Below are positions 58,275 to 64,000 of a stretch of DNA of 64,000 bases, in pieces. The DNA comes from Catenuloplanes niger (GTDB taxonomy: Bacteria > Actinomycetota > Actinomycetes > Mycobacteriales > Micromonosporaceae): positions 2,551,001-2,615,000 of the forward strand of contig NZ_JAVDYC010000001.1 in assembly GCF_031458255.1 (NCBI RefSeq), given 5' to 3'. Below the pieces are notes generated by a model. It did not search any database, was not told the DNA's origin, and saw only the letters and a list, made by a program, of their open reading frames with translations. The first letter of the stretch is position 1, and each line of letters opens with the position of its first letter. The position numbers and the translations under genes are program-made.

Positions 58275-58390
58275 CGCATGCCTTCCATCACCGCAGGTCA
58301 ACCGGGGTCCAGTCGCGGTCGGGCGTCGAACTGCCGGCACCCACGTTACGAAGAGACCAACCCCAGCAAGCGGGGCGGCCGGGTCCCTAT
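58275..58390 (-). ncRNA. structured 5' non-coding end of IS110 (putative bridge RNA region)
   Basis: In IS110-group elements the region before the transposase encodes the bridge RNA that pairs with donor and target DNA. Here three short stem-loops can be drawn: 58361-58364 with 58372-58375, 58321-58325 with 58338-58342, and 58291-58294 with 58315-58318. A further perfect hairpin AACCCC-GAA-GGGGTT lies at 58487-58501. The extent and guide loops are not defined. Confidence 0.3.
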
Positions 58391-58575
58391 TCAGCGGTCC
58401 GTCGACGCCACCCGACCCGGCGGCAACACCCCCCGGATCATGCGTACGACAGGGGGAAAGAGCCATACCGAGCCGAGCGACCAAACAACCCCGAAGGGGT
58501 TGATCAAAAAGGTAACGGGGAAGCCCACCGGAGCGCGGCGGAGCACGGTGCGACAGATCACGGTGCAGGCAGACC

Positions 58576-58680
58576 ACGGTGCGGCGGAGCGCGGTGCGGC
58601 GGAGCGCGGTGCGGCGGAGCGCGGTGCGGCGGAGCGCGGTGCGGCGGAGCGCGGTGCGGCGGAGCGCGGTGCGGCGGAGC
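58576..58680. repeat. seven 15-bp tandem repeats
   Basis: Unit GCGGTGCGGCGGAGC, seven copies, the first with one mismatch. It lies in the gap between the IS element and the next gene, and degenerate relatives extend on both sides. Confidence 0.95.
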
Positions 58681-58724
58681 GGACCGGGACGTGGCGGAGC
58701 GGGGCGCGGTCCGCCGGACGCGCG

Positions 58725-59126
58725 CTACAGCGCGTCGTCGAGCAGGATCTCACGCAGGTCGGCCGGGGTCACCAGGTAGACGCCGAGCACGCGGACCCGG
58801 GCGGCGCGGCACACCTCGTACGTCGCGTGGAACCAGGCGCGGTCGGAGGCGCTCACGGCGCCGGACCCGGGGCGGGTCAGCACCACCAGCACGCCGCCGC
58901 CGGGCGGCTCGCGGGTGAGCGAGGCGGCGAAGGCGGCGACGGTGCCGCGCGGGCCGTCACCGTCCGCGAACGGCGGGGGCTCGTCGACCGGGCGGTGCAC
59001 CCGCACCCGGTTGTCCCGGTCGCAGAGCACGAAACGCACGCCGTACCGCGCCCGGTCGGCGCGGGTGAGCACGCGTGTCAGGTGCTCGTCGATCGCCGCC
59101 GGCGTGTCCAGGCGCGCCTCGTCCAT
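58725..59126 (-). CDS. unknown protein, possibly JAB/RadC-like
   Basis: 133 residues. RYGVRFVLCDRDNRVRVHRPVDEPP and VLVVLTRPGSGAVSASDRAWFHATYEVCRAARVRVLGVYLVTP resemble the core of RadC/JAB-type domains, but the metal-binding His-x-His and Asp motif is not evident. ATG at 59126; an in-frame start at 59144 is possible. Confidence 0.65.
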   Translation of the reverse strand: MDEARLDTPAAIDEHLTRVLTRADRARYGVRFVLCDRDNRVRVHRPVDEPPPFADGDGPRGTVAAFAASLTREPPGGGVLVVLTRPGSGAVSASDRAWFHATYEVCRAARVRVLGVYLVTPADLREILLDDAL

Positions 59127-59204
59127 AGTCGACCATCGTTTCACCGCGGGGCGGCCGTCGCCATCCCCCGATAGCGCGCGAATCAGACCACCGTGTCCGA
59201 AATA

Positions 59205-59642
59205 TCAGGCTAGAACGGGCAGGCGCTTCTCGAAGCAGACGCTGTGCGGGGCGCCCAGATAGTCCCCGTACGACCCGATCGGTTCGTAGCCGGCACTCCG
59301 GTAGAGCGACATCGCCACCGGCAGGTAACCGCCGGTCTCCAGGCGCACCACGCGGTAACCGGCGCGGGCGGCCAGCTCCTCCAGCTCCGCCAGGATCGCC
59401 CGGGAGAAGCCCTGGCCGCGGAACCCCGGCCGGACGTACATCCGCTTGATCTCGGCCGTGTCCGGGTCGAGCGTGACCACCGCGCCGCACGCGACCGCGT
59501 GCCCGTTGACGATCCCCACCAGGTACGACGCGCCCGTCCGCACCGGACGGACCGCGACCGCCACCGAGGCGAGCTCACGCTGCTGCTCAAGGATGAGTGC
59601 GTGGAGCTCGGGGTCGGTGGCGGTCCGGGGCTCAATCAACAT
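59205..59642 (-). CDS. GNAT family N-acetyltransferase
   Basis: 145 residues. IKRMYVRPGFRGQGFSRAILAELE is the acetyl-CoA loop, and RLETGGYLPVAMSLYRSAGYEPI the C-terminal part. Substrate unknown. ATG at 59642. Confidence 0.9.
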   Translation of the reverse strand: MLIEPRTATDPELHALILEQQRELASVAVAVRPVRTGASYLVGIVNGHAVACGAVVTLDPDTAEIKRMYVRPGFRGQGFSRAILAELEELAARAGYRVVRLETGGYLPVAMSLYRSAGYEPIGSYGDYLGAPHSVCFEKRLPVLA

Positions 59643-59706
59643 GAACCGAGGTTAGTCACGCCCGTTTTCTACGAGGTTTCGGAGAAATGGCCCGGAGCCG
59701 TGGTGA

Positions 59707-61197
59707 TCACGACCACTGGTCCTCGACGGCCTTCTCGGACTGGAGCGTCGCGATCCACGCGGACTCCTCCGGGATGACCGTGTGCTGCCGCCGCGCCTTC
59801 CGCGCCGCCAGCCGGTCCGCCGCGGTGGGCCGGTGGTTCTTCTCCTCCAGGCGGATGTCGGTGCCGCGCGGGCCGGCCAGGTACTCCCCGGCGTCCGGAT
59901 GCCACTCGAACTCCCAGGTGCTGATGCGCACCACGTCGCCCGGCTCGGCACCGGCCTTGGCCAGCGCGTCCTCCACTCCGAGCCGGTCGAGCCGGTCCGC
60001 GAGGTAGCCGACCGCCTCGTCGTTGTCGAAGTTCGTCTGCCGCACCCAGCGCTCCGGCCGGGGGCCGCGCAGCACCCAGTGCGCCGGCTCGTCGTTCTCC
60101 GGGTCGGCCTCGTGCTCGCGGGTGACCGTGAAGCCGCTGTCGTCCACCGCGACCGGCCGGATCACGATCCGGGACGGCTCGGCCGGCGCGACCGCGAGCC
60201 GGTTCTCGTCGACGAGCTTCGACAGCGCGAAGGTCAGCTCCCGCAGGCCCTCGCGAGTGGCGGTGCTCACCTCGAACACGGTGTAGCCGCGCGCCTCCAG
60301 ATCCGGCCGGACGATCTCCGCGAGGTCCCGCGCGTCCGGAATGTCAATCTTGTTGAGCACCACCACGCGCGGCCGGTCCTCCAGGCCGCCGTACGCCGCG
60401 AGCTCCGCCTCCAGCGTCTCGATGTCGCTGAGCGGGTCGCGCTCGGTCTCCAGCGCGGCGCAGTCGATCACGTGCGCGAGCACGGCGCAGCGCTCGATGT
60501 GCCGGAGGAACTCCAGGCCGAGGCCCTTGCCGGTGGCCGCGCCCGGGATCAGGCCCGGCACGTCCGCCATGGTGAACGTCTTCTCGCCCGCCTGCACCAC
60601 GCCCAGGTTCGGCACCAGCGTGGTGAACGGGTAGTCCGCGATCTTCGGCTTGGCCGCGGAGACCACCGAGATCAGCGAGGACTTACCGGCCGAGGGGAAT
60701 CCCACCAGGCCCACGTCCGCGACGCTCTTCAGCTCCAGCACCACGTCGAGCACGTCGCCCGGCTCGCCCAGCTCGGCGAAGCCCGGCACCTTGCGCCGCG
60801 AGTTGGCCAGCGACGCGTTGCCGCGCCCGCCCCGACCGCCGCGCGCCGCGTCGAAGCTCGCGTCCGCGCCGATCAGGTCGGCCAGCACCTCGCCCTCGGG
60901 CGTCAGCACGACCGTGCCGTCCGGGACCTTCAGCACCAGGTCGCGACCCTTGGCGCCGTCCCGGTTGCCGCCGGCCCCACCCGCGCCGTTCTGCGCCTTG
61001 ATGTGCGGCCGGAAGTGGAAGTCCAGCAGCGTGTGCACCTGCGGGTCGACGACCAGCTTCACGCTGCCGCCGTGCCCGCCGTCGCCGCCGTCCGGGCCGC
61101 CGAGCGGCTTGAACTTCTCCCGGAGGACCGACACGCAGCCGTGGCCGCCGTTCCCCGCCTGCAGGTGCAGCACCACGCGGTCGACAAACGTTGCCAC
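59707..61197 (-). CDS. obgE: GTPase ObgE/CgtA
   Basis: 496 residues. The Gly-rich OBG domain ([26 protein letters not shown]) is followed by the G domain ([27 protein letters not shown]), then an OCT domain and a charged tail. It acts in 50S assembly and the stringent response. The GTG start has GGGGCTGGAA upstream. A terminator separates it from rpmA. Confidence 0.97.
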   Translation of the reverse strand: MATFVDRVVLHLQAGNGGHGCVSVLREKFKPLGGPDGGDGGHGGSVKLVVDPQVHTLLDFHFRPHIKAQNGAGGAGGNRDGAKGRDLVLKVPDGTVVLTPEGEVLADLIGADASFDAARGGRGGRGNASLANSRRKVPGFAELGEPGDVLDVVLELKSVADVGLVGFPSAGKSSLISVVSAAKPKIADYPFTTLVPNLGVVQAGEKTFTMADVPGLIPGAATGKGLGLEFLRHIERCAVLAHVIDCAALETERDPLSDIETLEAELAAYGGLEDRPRVVVLNKIDIPDARDLAEIVRPDLEARGYTVFEVSTATREGLRELTFALSKLVDENRLAVAPAEPSRIVIRPVAVDDSGFTVTREHEADPENDEPAHWVLRGPRPERWVRQTNFDNDEAVGYLADRLDRLGVEDALAKAGAEPGDVVRISTWEFEWHPDAGEYLAGPRGTDIRLEEKNHRPTAADRLAARKARRQHTVIPEESAWIATLQSEKAVEDQWS

Positions 61198-61321
61198 TTC
61201 CAGCCCCTTAAAAGATCAAACCCATCCGGGGGTACGCCGAGAGGCGCGCCCGGGTAACTCAAGAGTGCACGACGCCGGTTCATTCCGGTTCGTACGCATA
61301 TCTTGTGCTAGCAAAAACACA

Positions 61322-61354
61322 AAGCGGGCCGGGGCACACAGCCCCAGCCCGCTT
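61322..61354 (-). terminator. hairpin after rpmA
   Basis: AAGCGGGC-C-GGGGC pairs with GCCCC-A-GCCCGCTT, one mismatch and a five-base loop, 15 bases beyond the rpmA stop. Confidence 0.88.
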
Positions 61355-61368
61355 CGAAAGACCGAGGA

Positions 61369-61626
61369 TCAGGCCTCGACCGGCACGATGCTGACCGTCT
61401 TGCGGCCACGCGAGTTGCCGAACTGGACCGACCCGTGGGCCAGCGCGAACAGCGTGTCGTCGCCGCCACGGCCAACCAGGTCACCCGGGTGGAACTTGGT
61501 GCCGCGCTGGCGGACCAGGATCTCGCCGGCCTTCACGACCTGACCACCGAAGCGCTTGACACCCAGCCGCTGAGCTGCGGAATCGCGACCGTTGCGCGAG
61601 CTGGAAGCACCCTTTTTGTGAGCCAT
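61369..61626 (-). CDS. rpmA: 50S ribosomal protein L27
   Basis: 85 residues: [30 protein letters not shown] is the standard N-terminus that reaches the peptidyl-transferase centre. It is 13 bases after rplU. Confidence 0.98.
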   Translation of the reverse strand: MAHKKGASSSRNGRDSAAQRLGVKRFGGQVVKAGEILVRQRGTKFHPGDLVGRGGDDTLFALAHGSVQFGNSRGRKTVSIVPVEA

Positions 61627-61639
61627 GAGCTAGCCGCCC

Positions 61640-61957
61640 CTACTTCTTGCCGCTGTCGATGCCGGTCACCTTGATCTTCGTCAGCGGCTGACGGTGCCCC
61701 TGACGCTTGTGGTAGCCGGTCTTGTTCTTGAACTTGTGGATCCGGATCTTCGGGCCCTTGGTGTGCTCGGCGATCTCGCCGGACACCGAAACCTTGGCAA
61801 GCTGCGCCGCGTCGGTCACCAGGTCATCGCCGTCAACGAGGAGCAGCGCCGCGAGCTTCACCGCGTCGCCGGGCTCACCCACGAGCTTCTCGACCTCGAT
61901 CACGTCGCCCTCGGCGACCTTGTACTGCTTGCCGCCGGTCTTGACGATCGCGTACAT
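61640..61957 (-). CDS. rplU: 50S ribosomal protein L21
   Basis: 105 residues: [24 protein letters not shown] to [25 protein letters not shown]. The ATG at 61957 is the family start; the 200-base leader upstream contains a 19-base direct repeat. Confidence 0.98.
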   Translation of the reverse strand: MYAIVKTGGKQYKVAEGDVIEVEKLVGEPGDAVKLAALLLVDGDDLVTDAAQLAKVSVSGEIAEHTKGPKIRIHKFKNKTGYHKRQGHRQPLTKIKVTGIDSGKK

Positions 61958-62164
61958 GAGACGCGGACTCCCTGTCGTTGACAAGCGGCGCGCAAAGTCA
62001 CAACGCAACCGCTGGCGGATGGTTCGGTGCTCGCGCCGAGCCTGTCCACGAGTCGAACTCCAGACCGCGAGTTGAACTCCAGATGGCGCACGCGAACGCG
62101 GCGCACGAAGGTGCGCCAAAGGCAAGAGTACGCCATGACCCCCTGACCTCCCAACTCGGGTGCG

Positions 62165-62737
62165 TCAGCCGCCGCAGAGCTCGTCGAGCATGGCCTGCAG
62201 CTGCTCCACCTGGCCGCCGCCGATCGCGTTCAGGTCCGCGGTCATCGTGCTCACCTGAGCCGCCATGTTGGTCAGCACCGCCTTCAGCCGGGCGTCCGTG
62301 GCCGCGCCCGCCTGCGTGCGCAGCGACGTCTCCCAGCCGTCCAGCGCCTTCTCCGCCGCGGTCTGCGCCGCGCGGCCCTCCGCGGTCTCCGGGCCGGCCT
62401 GGGCGAGCTTGGAGAGCTGCCCGACGTACTCCATCACGGCGGTCGAGCTGTCCTTCGTCACCGTGTCGCAGACCTGCTGCGCGTTGCCGCCGGCCGGGCC
62501 GGTGCCCTGCGGGATCGGCACGGTGCCGGAGGCCGCACCGGTCGCGGGCGCCGAGGCGGCCGGGCCGGTGGCGGTGGTGGCGGGACCGGACGCGGCACCG
62601 GGCACGGACGCGGCCGCGGACGGCGGGGCGCCCGCCGGCTCCTCCTCGTCGGACGAGCACGCGGTGGTGCACAGCAACGCGGCGGCCAGCGCGAACGCCG
62701 CGGCGGCGGAACGGGAGATGGACCGGGGGCGGGTCAT
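62165..62737 (-). CDS. putative lipoprotein
   Basis: 190 residues. The signal AAAAFALAAALLCTTACSS has a lipobox (TTAC, Cys at about residue 27). An Ala/Pro/Thr linker follows, and then about 100 helical residues (VCDTVTKDSSTAVMEYVGQLSKLAQ...MLDELCGG) with Cys at each end that could pair. Unknown function. Confidence 0.75.
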   Translation of the reverse strand: MTRPRSISRSAAAAFALAAALLCTTACSSDEEEPAGAPPSAAASVPGAASGPATTATGPAASAPATGAASGTVPIPQGTGPAGGNAQQVCDTVTKDSSTAVMEYVGQLSKLAQAGPETAEGRAAQTAAEKALDGWETSLRTQAGAATDARLKAVLTNMAAQVSTMTADLNAIGGGQVEQLQAMLDELCGG

Positions 62738-62882
62738 GGGGTGCTCCTGGGTTGGGGCCGTCGACCGCCGTCGACCCTAACTCGAACCCACGCTCCCCGC
62801 TCGGGTCACACCCGCACGAACGGAGGCGTCCCCCGGGCCGCCGGAACGGCACGGGGGACGCCTCGATCACGCAAAGGGCAGC

Positions 62883-64000
62883 TCAGGGACGGGTACGCCG
62901 GCGGGTGCCCCGCCGGGGCCGCCGACGGCCGCCGGGGCCGCCCTCGGCGTCATCGTCGTCGCCGAGCGCGTCCGGATCCTCCGCACCGGCGAGCCGGGCC
63001 GACTCGCCGTCGTCGGCCTCGTCGTCCTCGTCGTAGCCGGAGCTCTCGTACCGCGAGAGGTCGTAGCCCATGGTGTCGTCGTAGCTGGCGGCCTCGTACG
63101 CCGACAGCGACGGCGCGGGGGCCGCCTGCTGAAGGATCCCGGTGATCCCGCCGGACACGACGGGGGCCGGCGAGACCGGCTCCGGCGAGGGCGCGACCGG
63201 CTCCGCGGAGGGCGCCACCGGCTCCGGCACGATCGACTCCGGCGCGATCGGCTCCGGCTCCGGCGCGATCTCGAGCTCCGGCCGGGTCTCCGGCTCGGCC
63301 AGCACGGCCTGCGCGGTCGCGGACTCGGCCACCACCAGCTCGGCCGCCTTCCGGCCCCGGCGACGGCCCTCGGAACGGCCCTCCGACCGGCTCTCCGACC
63401 GCTCGGACCGCTCGGACCGCTCCGACCGTTCGGACCGCGCGGACTCCTGCCGGGGCGGCGCGGCGGCCGAGGCCACCGCCTTCACCCGGTCGCCCGCGCC
63501 GTGGCCGTGACCGTTGTTGCCGTTCTTCCTGTCGCTGACCGGCTCGGTGTGGATGACCAGGCCGCGGCCCTTGCAGTGGTCACAGGTCTCGCTGAACGCC
63601 TCCAGCAGGCCCGCACCGATCCGCTTGCGCGTCATCTGCACCAGGCCGAGCGAGGTGATCTCGGTGACCTGGTGCTTGGTCCGGTCCCGGCCCAGGCACT
63701 CGGTCAGCCGGCGCAGCACCAGCTCGCGGTTGCTCTCCAGCACCATGTCGATGAAGTCGATGACCACGATGCCACCGAGGTCGCGCAGCCGCAGCTGGCG
63801 CACGATCTCCTCGGCCGCCTCCAGGTTGTTCCGGGTGACGGTCTCCTCGAGGTTGCCGCCCGCGCCGGTGTACTTGCCGGTGTTGACGTCGACCACGGTC
63901 ATCGCCTCGGTCCGGTCGATCACCAGGTGACCGCCGGACGGGAGGAAGACCTTGCGGTCCAGGCCCTTGAGGATCTGCTCGTCGATCCGCTTCTCGCTGA
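62883..64000 (-). CDS. rne: ribonuclease E/G, C-terminal part (5' end outside window)
   Basis: About 372 residues visible. The catalytic core includes SGGHLVIDRTEAMTVVDVNTGKY and GIVVIDFIDM, which carry the Mg-binding Asp residues, and the zinc-link CDHCKGRG. The last ~200 residues are a disordered tail with SER repeats, Glu/Pro-rich and Arg-rich segments (RRPRRGTRRRTRP end) that in actinobacteria bind RNA or partners. The gene precedes rplU-rpmA-obgE, as usual. Confidence 0.95.
   Translation of the reverse strand, partial: SEKRIDEQILKGLDRKVFLPSGGHLVIDRTEAMTVVDVNTGKYTGAGGNLEETVTRNNLEAAEEIVRQLRLRDLGGIVVIDFIDMVLESNRELVLRRLTECLGRDRTKHQVTEITSLGLVQMTRKRIGAGLLEAFSETCDHCKGRGLVIHTEPVSDRKNGNNGHGHGAGDRVKAVASAAAPPRQESARSERSERSERSERSESRSEGRSEGRRRGRKAAELVVAESATAQAVLAEPETRPELEIAPEPEPIAPESIVPEPVAPSAEPVAPSPEPVSPAPVVSGGITGILQQAAPAPSLSAYEAASYDDTMGYDLSRYESSGYDEDDEADDGESARLAGAEDPDALGDDDDAEGGPGGRRRPRRGTRRRTRP

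Larger units (their letters stand above)
57053..58390 (-). mobile_element. IS110-family insertion sequence
   Basis: Contains an intact IS110 transposase and is bounded by the direct repeat GTCCCTAT (57053-57060 and 58383-58390). The left boundary coincides with a sharp change from very GC-rich host sequence to TATGGTTTTCG. The right boundary is less sure: AT-richer sequence continues to about 58525, so the element could be up to 1.47 kb long. No target duplication beyond this repeat is expected for the family. Confidence 0.75.

Noticed and set aside
57045-58436. CCGGGGGGTGT inverted copies as terminal inverted repeats of the IS
   Set aside because: IS110-group elements usually lack terminal inverted repeats, and G-rich 11-mers arise easily in this sequence. 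The direct repeat GTCCCTAT and the composition change fit better.

Overview
The window is very GC-rich, codes densely on both strands, and uses many GTG starts (one TTG). The gene order and families point to a filamentous actinobacterium, most likely of the Micromonosporaceae (Actinoplanes/Catenuloplanes type). That taxonomic call is an inference from gene content and synteny. No rRNA, tRNA, CRISPR array, prophage or secondary-metabolite cluster is visible.

Left part (1-8.0 kb): the end of an epoxide-hydrolase-like gene overlaps a permease/TIGR03943 pair on the minus strand. Divergent from these is a TPP riboswitch with a terminator, driving a three-gene thiamine-type ECF transporter (S component, double ATPase, T component). 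Next come a Tat-exported PHP-domain protein with a His-rich N-terminus and a coupled small unknown protein ending in Cys-Cys. A 265-bp near-perfect palindrome closes this block.

Middle (8.1-39.8 kb): a PAS-GGDEF-EAL c-di-GMP protein and a Methyltransf_19 methyltransferase come first. The conserved actinobacterial housekeeping chain then runs mostly on the minus strand, read here in ascending coordinates: uppS, recO, era, a zinc-less cytidine-deaminase remnant, corC-like, ybeY, phoH, rsmE, dnaJ, hrcA (with CIRCE), hemW, lepA and rpsT. Accessory genes sit between them: DUF4097 lipoprotein, acyltransferase, DUF3311/MctP symporter, TY-Chap/SseB-like protein, class C beta-lactamase-like hydrolase, HIT, GH3 beta-glucosidase, Nudix, GNAT, enoyl-CoA hydratase and a lysozyme-like protein.

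Right part (39.8-64 kb): an 840-bp gene-free tract of minisatellites lies beside a 689-aa membrane-anchored disordered protein. The chain then continues with holA, comEC, comEA, degV, a phosphatase, rsfS, nadD, pepN, obgE, rpmA, rplU and the 3' part of rne/rng. Between pepN and obgE is an accessory island with a DUF397 protein, a secreted CBM-like protein, a two-gene unknown module, an intact IS110-family insertion with a structured 5' non-coding end, and a 15-bp tandem repeat.

Most of the window is ordinary housekeeping sequence. The most interesting items are the palindromic element at 7757-8021, the translationally coupled unknown pair at 55979-56772, the IS110 copy with its putative bridge-RNA region, the His/Cys-rich genes around the thiamine transporter, and the 17-bp minisatellite beside the disordered membrane protein.
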